This document shows positions 8,800-19,991 of a stretch of DNA of 64,000 nucleotides, piece by piece. Both the position numbers and the translations under genes were made by a program. Positions within the stretch are counted from its first letter, which is position 1. Each line of letters starts with the position of its first letter. This DNA comes from Delftia tsuruhatensis. Lineage in GTDB: Bacteria > Pseudomonadota > Gammaproteobacteria > Burkholderiales > Burkholderiaceae_C. Under the pieces are notes generated by a model, which was not told the origin of the DNA, ran no database searches, and saw nothing but the letters and a program-made list of their open reading frames with translations. The stretch is taken from NCBI RefSeq assembly GCF_903815225.1, contig NZ_LR813084.1:4736001-4800000 (forward strand), given 5' to 3'.

Positions 8800-10323
8800 A
8801 TGAAGCGCAAGACGATCTCGCAGACAGTCGACAGGCCCCGGCAGCCCCTGCCACGGAGCGTGCATGGCCGCTCGACGCCCATGCAGCGCGCCGCCTGGGC
8901 CCTGTGCGGGGGAGCCGCCCTGCTGGCACTGCAGCCCGCCGCTTCCAACTCGCTGGACACCCCGGACGCCACGGGCCCCCGCTCTGCTGGTGCGATCGAT
9001 GGCCCGCATGGCGAATCCCTGCAGCTCGTGGCCGGCCGCCAGCATCTGCTGCAGCCGGGATTCATTCCGGGCCGCATTGCCGTGGGCGACCCCAACATAC
9101 TGGACGTCAAGGTGCTGCGCGCCACGCCCGGCGCCGATTCCGGAGCGGCGCAGCTGCTGCTCACGCCCAAGGCCCAGGGCAGTACCACACTGGTGGCCTG
9201 GCCCCACAAGAGCGGCCTGCCACAGCACTGGATCGTGCAGGTCCGGGGCCAGCACCTGGTGCTGGAAAAGCGCCTGACCTCGGTGCCCGAGCATGCCCGG
9301 GCCGTGGCCGAGCTGCGCCAGGGCGCGCCTGCGCAGACCCTGCTCCTGGACAACTCGCAGATCGACGTCAGGAGCAATACCGTACAGGTGGACGTGCAGG
9401 TGGTGGAATTCAAGAAATCAGCGATGAAGCGCATCGGTGTCAACATCTATAGCGGCGGGCGCAACAACCAGGGCTTCAGCTTCGGCAGCTTCAGCCCCGG
9501 CGTCGTCGGCAGCATCAGTACCAATACCAGCGGCACGGGTACGGGAAGCGGCAACACCGGCTCGGGAAGCACGGGCTCGGGAAGCACAGGCTCCGGCGGC
9601 GTATCCAACAACACATCCTCGGCCATCGCCAGCGCGATGAGCCTGGTCATGACCTTCGGCAAGGCCTTCAGCGGTGCCGGCATCGTCACCCAGTTGAGCA
9701 TTCTCGAGGGCAATGGCATGGCCCGCGTGCTGGCACGGCCCACGCTGCTGGCCCAGACAGGCCAGAACGCCAGTTTCCTGGCGGGCGGAGAACTGCCGAT
9801 CCCCGTGCCGGCCCGCGACGGCAACATCGCCATCCAGTACAAGGAGTTCGGCATCAAGCTGCAATTGACGCCGACCATCCTGTCCGACGAACGCATCGCC
9901 CTGAAGGTTTCTCCCGAAGCCAGCGACCTGGACTTCAACAGCGGCGTCACCATCAGCGGCGTCACCGTGCCCGCCATACGCACGCGCCGGGCAGACACCT
10001 CGGTGGAACTGGCCGATGGCGAGAGCTTCGTCATCGGCGGCCTGGTCAGCCGTGCCACGACTTCCAACGTGAGCAAGGTTCCCCTGCTGGGCGACCTGCC
10101 GGTGATAGGAGCCTTCTTCAAGAACCTGAACTACACGCAGGAAGAGACCGAGCTGGTGATCATCGTGACGCCCCGCCTGGTCCACCCGCTGCCCGCCAGC
10201 ACCGATCTCGAAGCCCTGCTGCCCGGCGTGCAATCGGAGCAGCGCCATGCCGCAAAGGTCTGGCTGCCCTACCTCGCAGGCGGAATGAACCACGACACCG
10301 CCGTCCCCGGATTCTCGTACTGA
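8800..10323 (+). CDS. cpaC: Flp pilus secretin CpaC/RcpA
   Basis: This forms the outer membrane channel of the Tad pilus. The 507-residue protein has a cationic N-terminus with a hydrophobic signal segment (about 29-48). It then has the N-terminal pilus domain (LVAGRQHLLQPGFIPGRIAVGDP) and a type II/III secretin core (LSILEGNGMARVLARPTLLAQTG, then GSFFxGGExP-like FLAGGELPIPV, and the C-terminal VPLLGDLPVIGAFF). Between residues about 245 and 270 is a Gly/Ser/Thr repeat insert encoded by a 15-base tandem repeat. The start follows GAGGGAG. Confidence 0.95.
   Translation: MKRKTISQTVDRPRQPLPRSVHGRSTPMQRAAWALCGGAALLALQPAASNSLDTPDATGPRSAGAIDGPHGESLQLVAGRQHLLQPGFIPGRIAVGDPNILDVKVLRATPGADSGAAQLLLTPKAQGSTTLVAWPHKSGLPQHWIVQVRGQHLVLEKRLTSVPEHARAVAELRQGAPAQTLLLDNSQIDVRSNTVQVDVQVVEFKKSAMKRIGVNIYSGGRNNQGFSFGSFSPGVVGSISTNTSGTGTGSGNTGSGSTGSGSTGSGGVSNNTSSAIASAMSLVMTFGKAFSGAGIVTQLSILEGNGMARVLARPTLLAQTGQNASFLAGGELPIPVPARDGNIAIQYKEFGIKLQLTPTILSDERIALKVSPEASDLDFNSGVTISGVTVPAIRTRRADTSVELADGESFVIGGLVSRATTSNVSKVPLLGDLPVIGAFFKNLNYTQEETELVIIVTPRLVHPLPASTDLEALLPGVQSEQRHAAKVWLPYLAGGMNHDTAVPGFSY
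9559..9603 (+). repeat. 15-bp tandem repeat inside the secretin gene
   Basis: The unit GGCTCGGGAAGCAC occurs at 9559 and 9574, with a partial third copy at 9589, giving a 15-base period in frame. It encodes a Gly-Ser-Thr linker. Because the unit is a multiple of three, slippage would change linker length without a frameshift. Confidence 0.75.
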
Positions 10324-10327
10324 CGAC

Positions 10328-11800
10328 ATGACAAGCAAGCCCACCGCCACCGATTCGCCCTTGGAGTCTGCGGGCTCGCCGGCCATCGGCTCACCCACCT
10401 CGCTGGAGACGCTGCTGGGTCTGCGGACCCCGGTCCCTCGGGCCGGCCAGATGCTGCCTGCGCAAGAGGCGGCAACCCAGGACAGGGTGTCTGCCTATGC
10501 CGGCACGGACACGCTGCGCCCGCCTCCGCAGCCCCTGGACGCGGATCTGCAGGTGGAGTTGCTGTTCATCCACGCGGGCACGCCTGAAAGCGCGCTGGCC
10601 CAGGCGTGGATGCAGCGCATGCTGGACGGCTCCCGGCTGCATGTGGCGCGCTTCCAGGACAACGTCTCCGAGCTGGCGCAGCGCCACATGCCGCATGCCA
10701 TCTTCGTGCATTTCGACCCTTTGTCCACCGACGAGGCCGCGCAGCTGGCATCGCAGTTGCACATCTCGCACCCCCACCTGCCCTGCGTTGCCGTGGGCCG
10801 CACCAAGTACCCGCAATGCATGCTGGCGGCGCTACGTGCCGGCGTACAGGATTTCCTGGATGTGGACGCCCCGATACAGGCCGCCCAGCAGACGGTGCGC
10901 GAACTGATCCAGCGCATGCCTGCATCGCAGGCCAGCGGTCCCAGCGCCCCCCTGACGGCCATCCTCTCCGCCCGCGCCGGACTGGGCAGCAGCCTGCTGG
11001 CTTCGCATCTGGCCTGGTATCTGCAAAAGCGCCTGCATGGCACCACCCAGGGCAAGGAAATCAGCGCCAGCGAAATCAGCAACGAAACCCTTGACGGCCT
11101 GCTCATCGACCTGGGCAATCCCGGCGGCGACTGCGGCCTCTACCTGGGCACGCTCAGCGACTTCGACTTCATTGAGGCCGTCAACAACCTTCGCCGCTTC
11201 GACCGCAGGCTCGCGTCGACCGGGCTGGCGCGCCACGACAGTGGACTGCGCATGCTCACGCTGCCGCGCCAGCCCAGCCGCCTGCGCGATGTCTCGTACG
11301 CCGATGTCGACGCGCTGCTGGCGCGCATGCGCCAGTACTTCCGCCATGTGGTGGCCGACCTGGGTGCCGTGGTCCCCACGCACCTGGCCATGCGCGTGGC
11401 CCTGCGCGCCAGCCAGGTCTGGGTGGTCTGCGACCAGAGCGTGGCCAGCGTGGTCTCCACGACCGAACTGCTGCGCCAGCTCGAGGAGCAGAAGATAGAA
11501 CGCGAACGCCTGCACCTCATCGTCAGTCGACATGACAGCCAGCTGGAGCTGGACGCCCAGCAGATCGCCAGGCAACTGAAGCTGCCGCTGCTGGCCACCA
11601 TCCCGGAGCGGCGGCGCGAACTGGCCCAGGCTGTCAATCAGGGACAGTTGCTGCCCAGCCGGCTGCAGCGCGAGCCTTATGTGCAGGCCGTGGACAAGCT
11701 GGCCACGCTGCTGATGACCAGCCATCACCAGGCCCACGCAGGTGAGCAGGCCGGGGCGGCCCGTGGCCTGAACCGTTTCTTCCACCGAACAAGAAGCTGA
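10328..11800 (+). CDS. cpaE: Tad pilus localisation ATPase CpaE/TadZ
   Basis: This is a MinD/ParA-like protein that places the Tad machine at the cell pole in systems studied. The first 100 residues are Pro-rich and non-conserved. Residues about 75-195 form a receiver-like domain without a clear phospho-acceptor Asp. The ATPase domain starts near 205. Its P-loop region reads ILSARAGLGSSLLAS, which lacks the canonical Lys-Thr of the deviant Walker A (KGGxGKT), so ATP binding may be weak or absent. Other ParA blocks remain (LIDLGNPGG, VVADLGAVVPTH, VVCDQSVASV). It starts 4 bases after the secretin stop. Confidence 0.9.
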   Translation: MTSKPTATDSPLESAGSPAIGSPTSLETLLGLRTPVPRAGQMLPAQEAATQDRVSAYAGTDTLRPPPQPLDADLQVELLFIHAGTPESALAQAWMQRMLDGSRLHVARFQDNVSELAQRHMPHAIFVHFDPLSTDEAAQLASQLHISHPHLPCVAVGRTKYPQCMLAALRAGVQDFLDVDAPIQAAQQTVRELIQRMPASQASGPSAPLTAILSARAGLGSSLLASHLAWYLQKRLHGTTQGKEISASEISNETLDGLLIDLGNPGGDCGLYLGTLSDFDFIEAVNNLRRFDRRLASTGLARHDSGLRMLTLPRQPSRLRDVSYADVDALLARMRQYFRHVVADLGAVVPTHLAMRVALRASQVWVVCDQSVASVVSTTELLRQLEEQKIERERLHLIVSRHDSQLELDAQQIARQLKLPLLATIPERRRELAQAVNQGQLLPSRLQREPYVQAVDKLATLLMTSHHQAHAGEQAGAARGLNRFFHRTRS

Positions 11801-11807
11801 ACGCACC

Positions 11808-13126
<1,319 letters not shown>

Positions 13127-13130
<4 letters not shown>

Positions 13131-14089
13131 CCGGCCTGAGCCCCGCCACCCTGGTCCTGGGCGCACTGGCATGCCTGCTGCTGGCCATGGCGCTGTGGGT
13201 GTTCTCACGCGGGCGCCGCAAGGAGCATGAGCAGTCGATCAGCCGGCATATGCAGCGCAGTGTCGATGGAGCCCGGGAAGCCGCGGCGCCTGCGCTGCCT
13301 CTGGCCGAGCCCTCCTTCAGGTCGGCCCCGCCGCAGGCGAGTGCCAGGCCCGCCGCGTTGCAATGGCTGTCCGAGCAGTTGGGCGTACAGTCCTGGGGCA
13401 TCTCCTCCCGCGCGCTGATCCTGTTCGCCACCACGGGCGCGGTCCTGTCGCTGCTGGCCGCAACCCAGGCCGGTGCAGCCGCCGCAGTGACGATCGCAGC
13501 CCTCTATGCGGTCGTGCTTGCCTTCGGCATCTGGCGGCGGCAGGGCAAGCGCCGCGAGAGGCTGCTGCAACAGTTGCCCGGCTTCCTGGACAACATGGTG
13601 CGCCTGATCTCCATAGGCAACTCGCCCCATGCGGCCTTCCAGATGGCATTGAACAACGTTCCCTCCCCGCTGGGCGATGCCCTGCAGCAGGCGGCCTCCC
13701 TGCTCAGCGCGTCGCCCGACCTGGGCCAGGCCATGGGTCAGCTCGAACGCAACTGGCGCCTGCCCGAGTTCGGCCTGCTTGCCGCCGTCTTCCGCATGAG
13801 CGTGCGCTATGGCGGCCGCGCCGACCTCGTGCTGGAGCGCGTGTCGGCCTATATCCGCGACCGCCAGTCCGCCGAGCGCGAACTGCATGCGCTGTCCTCC
13901 GAAATCCGCATGTCCGCCTGGGTTCTGGCCCTCCTGCCCCTGGTGGTGGGCGCCCTGATCATGGTCATCAACCGGGGGTACTTCCTGCGCATGTGGAACG
14001 ATGACAGCGGCCAGACCATGATCCTGGTCGCGGCAGCCCTGGAAGTGTGCGGGGCCTTCCTTCTCTACCGGCTGGCACGCCTCAGGTGA
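13127..14089 (+). CDS. tadB: Tad pilus inner membrane platform protein TadB
   Basis: This is a type II secretion F-domain protein of 320 residues that forms the inner-membrane platform with TadC. It has an N-terminal helix (about 5-25), a variable linker and a membrane pair at about 88-128. The cytoplasmic T2SF domain includes LLQQLPGFLDNMVRLISIGNSPHAA-type sequence, and two C-terminal helices end in LLYRLARLR. ATG 13127 overlaps the cpaF stop as ATGA; the longer upstream frame is a cpaF shadow. Confidence 0.94.
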
Positions 14090-14194
14090 CTCCATGCAGA
14101 CACAGCCCCCTCTTTCTCTTCGCACCGTCGGCCCAGTCACGCGGCCAGGCCCGGCGTACTGCCCATGCAGGGCCCCCCAGTGGAGGACCAACGG

Positions 14195-15187
14195 ATGAAC
14201 ACGCAGCAGCTGTGGATCGCCAGCATCTGCCTGGGCGCCCTGGGACTGCTGCTGTGGGCGTCGACCCTGGCATGGAGGCTGTGGCGCTCGGCACGCGCCT
14301 CCAGCCAGGTGGCGAAGATACTCCAGGCCCGCGAAAGCGCATCGGCCATGAAGCCGCCCACGTCCGCCAGTGATGCGCAGTTGCTCAATCCACTGTCCCT
14401 CAACGTACGTGCCTCGGACACACCCCAGGCCAAGGCCGCCAGCCTGCCGCCTCCGGCATGGCTGCAATGGGGAGTGGCCAAGGCCCTGCTGGCCGACGAA
14501 GACCGCAAGCTTTTGGACCAGGCCGGCCTGGGCACGCGCAACGGAAGCATGCTCTATGTCGCCAGCCGCATGGTGCTGTGCATGCTCCTGCCTCTGCTGA
14601 TCCTGGGGGTGCTGCGCCCCGGCGGCGACATGGGCCTGGCCTACGGCTTCATCGGCCTGAGCCTGGGCCTCATGCTTCCCAAGTGGCTCATGCGCTCGCG
14701 CGCCAGGCGCCGACGCGAACAGGTGGTGGAGGAACTGCCTCTGTTCGTCGACCTGCTGCGGCTGCTGCAGGGCGTGGGCCTGAGCGTGGACCAGAGCCTG
14801 CAGATCCTGTCTTCGGAGTTCAAGAGCGTCCTTTGCGTCATCAGCGGCGAGCTGGCCCTGGCCAACCAGCTCTACAACACCGGGCGCACGCGGGAGCAGT
14901 CCTTTCAGAGAATGGTCAACATGAGCGCCGACGACGACATGAGCGCCATCGTCAACCTGCTGGTCCAGGTGGACAGGCACGGCGGTGCCGTCCAGGAACC
15001 GCTCAAGGAGTTCAGCATCCGTCTGCGCGAAAAGCGCCAGGCCAGCTTCAAGGAGAAGATAGGTTCCATCACCGTCAAGATGACGGGCGTCATGGTCCTC
15101 ACGCTGCTACCCGCCCTGCTCGTCATCACGGCGGGCCCCGGCTTCCTGGCCGTGATCCGGGCCTTGACCACCATGGGAGGACGTTGA
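14195..15187 (+). CDS. tadC: Tad pilus inner membrane platform protein TadC
   Basis: This is the second T2SF-domain protein (330 residues from the chosen start). It has an N-terminal membrane helix, a membrane pair at about 125-165, and the T2SF block EELPLFVDLLRLLQGVGLSV. A C-terminal helix (GVMVLTLLPALLVITAGPGF) is typical of TadC. ATG 14195 was chosen over 14165 because GGAGGA lies at the right distance before it. A 34-codon frame (14094-14198) ends across this ATG. Confidence 0.93.
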   Translation: MNTQQLWIASICLGALGLLLWASTLAWRLWRSARASSQVAKILQARESASAMKPPTSASDAQLLNPLSLNVRASDTPQAKAASLPPPAWLQWGVAKALLADEDRKLLDQAGLGTRNGSMLYVASRMVLCMLLPLLILGVLRPGGDMGLAYGFIGLSLGLMLPKWLMRSRARRRREQVVEELPLFVDLLRLLQGVGLSVDQSLQILSSEFKSVLCVISGELALANQLYNTGRTREQSFQRMVNMSADDDMSAIVNLLVQVDRHGGAVQEPLKEFSIRLREKRQASFKEKIGSITVKMTGVMVLTLLPALLVITAGPGFLAVIRALTTMGGR

Positions 15188-15188
15188 C

Positions 15189-16157
15189 ATGCGACACAAC
15201 CAGGGCATGCATATCCGGCGAACGCCGATGGTCCTGCTGCTGGCCGTGCTGGCCATGGCCGGCTGTGCCGGCAAGGCCCCGCAGGGCTATGGAACCCCCT
15301 CCCCGCAGCAGGAGACGGCCGCCCAGGCCCAGCAGCAGTTGCAAAGCGCCCAGCGCGCCACCCAGGTCGACAACGCCCAGACCTATCTGGACCTGATAAC
15401 GCAAATGCAGCAGGCCGGCCAGTGGTATGCATCGCTGGCGCATACCGAAGCCTTCGAGCAGCAATACGGCGCGAGCCCGGAGTCGCTGCTGATGCGGGCG
15501 GACGCCCTGCGCAACACGGGCCAGGCAGAGCAGGCCCGGCAGGCATACCAGTCCCTGCTGCAGGGGGCAACCCAGGCGCGCGCGCGCCGAGGCCTGGGCC
15601 TGCTGCACGCCAGTCAGGGCCAGTATGGCCAAGCCGTGGAACAGTTGGACAAGGCCCGCCAGCTCAACCCCATCGATGCCAGCGTCCTCAGCGACCTGGC
15701 CTACGCACACATGCTGGACGGACGCCTGGACGCGGCACAGATTCCCATCATGCAAGCCTCGCAGCTGGCACCCGGCAACGCCCGGGTCCAGCTGAACCTG
15801 GCCCTTTTCTGGCTGGCCAGCGGCAACCAGGCACAAGCCTCGCGGTTGCTGCGCCAGCTCGCCCAGCCCCAGGCCAAGGGCGTTGCACCCCTGATCGACC
15901 AGACCTCGCTTCAGACCTTGCAGACACAACTGGCCGGCGTGCGCGAGGCCGTGCGACTGCGCAGCGCCTCCCTGTCCCCGGAGCCCGGTACCAGCCCGCC
16001 ACCAGCACCCCTGCCCGAGAACCTGCCGGCACAGGTCGTGGAACCTGGCTCCAGGAATGACCCCGACAAAAAGACGGCGCCATCCGGCACCACCCGCCGC
16101 ATTCTTCTTTCCGAGCCACCCGGCACCCCGGACACTGCGCCGGCCTCGCCACTTTGA
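15189..16157 (+). CDS. tadD: TPR-repeat lipoprotein TadD
   Basis: This is the pilotin-like/assembly lipoprotein of Tad systems. The signal peptide ends in the lipobox LAMAGC (Cys26). Residues about 55-240 are tetratricopeptide-like helical repeats (for example RRGLGLLHASQGQYGQAVEQLDKA and DLAYAHMLDGRLDAAQ). The C-terminus is Pro-rich. The start is preceded by GGGAGGACG, one base after the tadC stop. It is probably attached to the outer membrane inner leaflet and needed for secretin or pilus assembly, as known for TadD. Confidence 0.92.
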   Translation: MRHNQGMHIRRTPMVLLLAVLAMAGCAGKAPQGYGTPSPQQETAAQAQQQLQSAQRATQVDNAQTYLDLITQMQQAGQWYASLAHTEAFEQQYGASPESLLMRADALRNTGQAEQARQAYQSLLQGATQARARRGLGLLHASQGQYGQAVEQLDKARQLNPIDASVLSDLAYAHMLDGRLDAAQIPIMQASQLAPGNARVQLNLALFWLASGNQAQASRLLRQLAQPQAKGVAPLIDQTSLQTLQTQLAGVREAVRLRSASLSPEPGTSPPPAPLPENLPAQVVEPGSRNDPDKKTAPSGTTRRILLSEPPGTPDTAPASPL

Positions 16158-16167
16158 GGACCATGAC

Positions 16168-16611
16168 ATGCCAGCCACACATCGCTCCCCCTCGCAGCGC
16201 CCTGCTGCCGCGGCACTGGCCTCCTGGCTGCTGGCAGCCTGCGGGGCACTGGCTGTGACGCCATTGCATGCCCAGAGCTTCGGGCAGGTGCAGAGCCCTC
16301 CGGCGCCGGCCGAGGATGCGCGTGGCGATGCACCTGCCGGCACCGCCACAGACCCCACCGACTCCACCGTGGTCGGCTACACGCTCTACACCAATCCTGA
16401 TGGAACGGTGATGTACCTTCCCAGGCGCGAGATCGACATCGGCCGGGGCACAGCACGGTTGCTGCAGATGCAGCACAGCGGCACCGGCCGGCGGGCACGT
16501 CCCATCGATGGAGAGCAGGCCCGGCGCAGCTATGCGCGCTATCTCAAGAGCTTCGAGACGGACATTCCCGCCCTGTACAAGACCGGTGTCGAGGCCGGGG
16601 CCAGGAACTGA
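16168..16611 (+). CDS. Tad-locus periplasmic protein of unknown function
   Basis: This 147-residue product has an N-terminal signal peptide (hydrophobic AAAALASWLLAACGALAV, probable cleavage after LHA at about residue 35). The mature part contains VVGYTLYTNPDGTVMYLPRREIDIG and a basic C-terminal helix (QARRSYARYLKSFETDIPALY). Similar small proteins sit at this position in betaproteobacterial tad loci, possibly the DUF3613 group; that assignment is from memory and not checked. ATG 16168 has GAGGA upstream. The in-frame extension to 16057 is a tadD shadow. Confidence 0.75.
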   Translation: MPATHRSPSQRPAAAALASWLLAACGALAVTPLHAQSFGQVQSPPAPAEDARGDAPAGTATDPTDSTVVGYTLYTNPDGTVMYLPRREIDIGRGTARLLQMQHSGTGRRARPIDGEQARRSYARYLKSFETDIPALYKTGVEAGARN

Positions 16612-16641
16612 CGCGGGACCGGACCATCCACGCCTGCAGGA

Positions 16642-17154
16642 ATGACCATGCGCCGGCCTCCTCCATCCCCCTGCCCCCCTGCCGGCCTCCGGCAGAGGGG
16701 GGTCTACGCGCTGGAGTGGGCCATCATCTTCCCGGTCTTCTTCGCCCTGCTGTATGCCTGCATCAGTTATGGACTGGCCTTTCTGGTGCGTGAATCCATG
16801 CAGGCGGCGGCCGAGGACGCCGCGCGCGCCGCGTTGCGCTACCAGACCAGCCGCAGCGCCCGTCTGGACGCAGCCCGCACCACCGTGCAGCAGCGGCTCG
16901 ACTGGCTGCCCACCGAACTGCGCCCCGCAGCAGCCAGCATCAACGTCCGCATCTGCAGGCTGCAGGACAGCGAGCTGTGCTCGCCTTCGCTGACCTGCGG
17001 CGTGCCGATGGCCGAACGCTGCATGGTGCGCGTGGGTTTCAGCATCCCCTATGGCAGCAACCCGATAGCACCAGCCTTGCCAGGCCTGGGCCTGCTCATG
17101 CCAGCCACGCTGACGGCCAATGCCAGCATCATGGTGGAAAGGGGGGGAGTATGA
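16642..17154 (+). CDS. tadE: TadE-like pseudopilin
   Basis: This 170-residue protein has the prepilin-like motif of TadE: a Gly (RQRGVYALEWAIIF) before a Glu and a hydrophobic helix (about residues 20-48). The periplasmic rest contains several Cys residues (CRLQDSELC, CGVPMAERC) that may form disulphides. It is probably processed by the A24 peptidase and acts as a minor pilin. Its TGA overlaps the next gene's ATG. Confidence 0.88.
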   Translation: MTMRRPPPSPCPPAGLRQRGVYALEWAIIFPVFFALLYACISYGLAFLVRESMQAAAEDAARAALRYQTSRSARLDAARTTVQQRLDWLPTELRPAAASINVRICRLQDSELCSPSLTCGVPMAERCMVRVGFSIPYGSNPIAPALPGLGLLMPATLTANASIMVERGGV

Positions 17155-17672
17155 GCCACCGGTCGCACGACTGCGCCACCGCCCCCTGCAATGCTGCCGC
17201 AGACATCACCGCTGCAACGGCATGGCGCGTTCGCCAACGGGGCGTGGCGGCAGTGGAGTTCGCGCTGATTGCCGGCATCATGGTGATGCTGCTGATGGGC
17301 ATGTTCGTCTACTGGCGCGTGCTGCAGGCCCAGCAGTCGCTCGCACGCGCCACGGGCGATGGCGCACGCATGGTCCAGCAACTGGTCTATGGTGGAATGG
17401 CGGGCTTCAACCCTACACGCCCGGCGGAGCAGGCCAACATCCTGCAGGCCACCATCGACGTGGTGAACCAGAGCCTGGCGGCCAGTGGCATGCCACCGGG
17501 CACGGCTCCCACCCAGATACAGATCGACTGGAGCACATCGCAGGCCACGCTGAGCGTGGTCTATATGCTGCCTCCCGTGCTGGGCCAAGGCCTGACGGTG
17601 GGCAACCAGACCCTGGGCGAACCCACGCGCCTGGAGGCCCGCAGCCGGGTCAGGCTCGCCCCCGCCAGCTAG
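17151..17672 (+). CDS. TadE/TadF-like pseudopilin
   Basis: This 173-residue protein has an N-terminal cytoplasmic segment of about 30 residues, then RQRGVAAVEFALIAGIMVMLLMG-type sequence: a Gly-x3-Glu pseudopilin motif and one membrane helix (about 40-60). The rest is periplasmic. It overlaps tadE by ATGA and is followed by the tadG-like gene, giving the usual E-F-G triad. Confidence 0.87.
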   Translation: MSHRSHDCATAPCNAAADITAATAWRVRQRGVAAVEFALIAGIMVMLLMGMFVYWRVLQAQQSLARATGDGARMVQQLVYGGMAGFNPTRPAEQANILQATIDVVNQSLAASGMPPGTAPTQIQIDWSTSQATLSVVYMLPPVLGQGLTVGNQTLGEPTRLEARSRVRLAPAS

Positions 17673-17688
17673 ACAGGAGGATCCGAGC

Positions 17689-19941
17689 ATGCTCACCCAC
17701 CTCCCCCCCTGCACACGCCGCCCCCGCACGCGGCGGCAAGGCGGCAGCCTGCTCGTGCAGTTCGCCCTGCTGGGCTCGGTGCTGTTCCTGATGCTGGGCG
17801 TCATCGACCTGGGCTACATGTACTACGCCAAGCGCGACCTGCAGCGCATTGCCGACCTGGCGGCGACCCAGGCCGCGCAGGCCATCAATGCCGAGCGCAG
17901 CAACCGTGCCGCGTGCGTGAGTGCCGGCCAGGACAGCATCGCCGGCAACTGGCCCGTGCCACTGACCCGCAACGACAGCCAGACCCAGGTCACCTGCGGC
18001 AACTGGAACCCTGCGGACCCTGCTCGCCAATCCAGCGGGGGACGCTTCTTCGACGCCAGCGCAGGCCCGCTCAACGCGGCCCGCGTCACGGTGGGCGGCA
18101 CTTCACCCACCCTCTTCCCCGGCCCCTGGAGCCGGGCCGTCGTGGCCGAGGCCATCGCCATGCGCAATGACTCCGTCGCGTCCTTTCAGGTCGGCTCGCA
18201 GTTGCTGCGCTTCAACAAGGACACACCGCTGGGCGGGCTGCTCGGCCTGGTGGGGCTGGATGTGGGTGCCCTGACCCTGCTGGACTCCCAGGGCCTGGCC
18301 AACGCCAAGATCACGCCAGCCGGCCTGCTCAAGGCACTGGGCGTCAACCTGGGCATAGAGCAATTGCGCGCCCTGTCCCCCGAAGGCGTGGCCAACCTCG
18401 CCAGCGTCACCCTCCTCAACATCATCGATGCCTCCATCAGCGCCATCACCGACAACGCGCTGGCGGTGCAGCTCAACGCGCTCAAGACCCAGATCATCAA
18501 CCTGGGCCTGAGCACCATCAAGATCCCGCTGGGCAGCATCGATGACCAGAAGGGCCTGTTCGCCTTCATCGGTGCCGGCCGCACCGATCCGCTGAATGCG
18601 GCCATGGACGTGCAGCTGGGCATGGGCGACATCCTCAAGACCGCCATCGCCATCGGCGCGAACGGCCATGCGCTGCAGGCCAACCAGCTTGATGTGGCGG
18701 GCCTGATCAAGGCCCAGCTGACCATCGTGCAGCCACCCACCATCGCCGTGGGCCCCGTGGGCACGCAGGGCTACAGCGCGCAGATCCGCCTGAACCTGAA
18801 CGTGGACACGGACCAGTTGCTGGGCGGGGCGCTGAAATGGCTGGTCAAGGACATCCTGGGCACCCAGGTCAAGCTGCCCATCGCCATCGACATCACCAAC
18901 GCCACGGGCACGCTGACGGCACTGCAGTGCAGCCGCAGTCCACAGACCATGGACCTTTCGGTCAAGTCCTCCATCCTCAATGCCTGCGTGGGCAAGATGG
19001 ACCCCGCCAACAAGCAAAGCTGCGAAAAAGGCCTGCAGGACGAAAAACTGATCACCCTGCTGCGCCTGCCCGTGCTGACCGGCAAGCTCTGGGTCCCGGC
19101 CCTGGAGTACACCGACTCCACCACGGGCCTGGGCATGGAGCCTGGATATGAAGACCCCTCCGACCCCAACTGGTCCAAGACCAACCGCTCCACCCAGGTG
19201 AACCAGCTGGCGCTGGGCGACACGGTCAACAACCTCGTCACGGGGCTGCTGAACCTGCTCAGCGGCCTGCTCCAGCCGCCCGGCGGCACGCCCTCCGACC
19301 TGACCTCGCGCCTGCTGGAGTCCTACCTGGACGCAGCCATGGTCAACGGCCTGTACAACGTCAACAGCGTCACCAACCTGCTGCTCAATGGCCGGGGGGT
19401 GGCCGGGGACAAGGACTACATGCCTCCGCTGCTGACCTCCAATTTCACGTTCAACAACGCCATCGCCAAGTCCTGCCTGCTGGTGGCCTGCCCTTCCTCC
19501 ACCTGGAGCAGCGGCAGCTTCTCGGCCGCGCTCAACTCCTATACCAGCGTGCCTGGCGGCCTGCTGGACGTACTGGGCATCTCCACCTTCGACAACGGCT
19601 ACCAGAGCTGCGCCGGCCTGCTCAGCTCGCTGCTCAACTGGAATGGCTGCGTCAAGAACAACGTGACCAAGCTGCTCACCTCCCATCCGCAGTACCTGTA
19701 CACGATCAACCCCAACAGCCCCGAGATCCAGTCCCTGCTCAACCGCGACAACAACCTCAACTGCAGCGGCGCGCTGTGCACCCTGCTCAAGCCGCTGATC
19801 ACCACGGTGCTCAAGCCCATCCTCAACGGCGTGGGCACGCTGCTGACCGGCGTCCTCAAGGACACCCTGGGCCTGGAGGTGGGCAGGACGGACATCAAGG
19901 CCCTGTCCATTGGCTGCGATACGGCGCAACTGGTCTTCTGA
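17689..19941 (+). CDS. tadG: TadG-like pilus assembly protein
   Basis: This large 750-residue member of the Tad minor pilin group has an N-terminal membrane helix (about 25-48) with the context [22 protein letters not shown]; the Glu of TadE is replaced by Gln here. [16 protein letters not shown] follows, the conserved start of the TadG periplasmic domain (DUF2134 type). The rest is a long extracytoplasmic region rich in Asn, Leu and Thr with scattered Cys. It may sit near the pilus tip, but that is inferred. GGAGG precedes the ATG. Confidence 0.88.
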   Translation: MLTHLPPCTRRPRTRRQGGSLLVQFALLGSVLFLMLGVIDLGYMYYAKRDLQRIADLAATQAAQAINAERSNRAACVSAGQDSIAGNWPVPLTRNDSQTQVTCGNWNPADPARQSSGGRFFDASAGPLNAARVTVGGTSPTLFPGPWSRAVVAEAIAMRNDSVASFQVGSQLLRFNKDTPLGGLLGLVGLDVGALTLLDSQGLANAKITPAGLLKALGVNLGIEQLRALSPEGVANLASVTLLNIIDASISAITDNALAVQLNALKTQIINLGLSTIKIPLGSIDDQKGLFAFIGAGRTDPLNAAMDVQLGMGDILKTAIAIGANGHALQANQLDVAGLIKAQLTIVQPPTIAVGPVGTQGYSAQIRLNLNVDTDQLLGGALKWLVKDILGTQVKLPIAIDITNATGTLTALQCSRSPQTMDLSVKSSILNACVGKMDPANKQSCEKGLQDEKLITLLRLPVLTGKLWVPALEYTDSTTGLGMEPGYEDPSDPNWSKTNRSTQVNQLALGDTVNNLVTGLLNLLSGLLQPPGGTPSDLTSRLLESYLDAAMVNGLYNVNSVTNLLLNGRGVAGDKDYMPPLLTSNFTFNNAIAKSCLLVACPSSTWSSGSFSAALNSYTSVPGGLLDVLGISTFDNGYQSCAGLLSSLLNWNGCVKNNVTKLLTSHPQYLYTINPNSPEIQSLLNRDNNLNCSGALCTLLKPLITTVLKPILNGVGTLLTGVLKDTLGLEVGRTDIKALSIGCDTAQLVF

Positions 19942-19991
19942 ACGGCGGGCAGGGAAAAGCGAACCATGAATCGACAACGAGGGACTGCACA

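Noticed and set aside
18103-19977. 624-codon antisense frame over tadG
   Set aside because: Gly/Gln/His-rich shadow composition; the + strand frame has a clear TadG start, ribosome-binding site and domain pattern.
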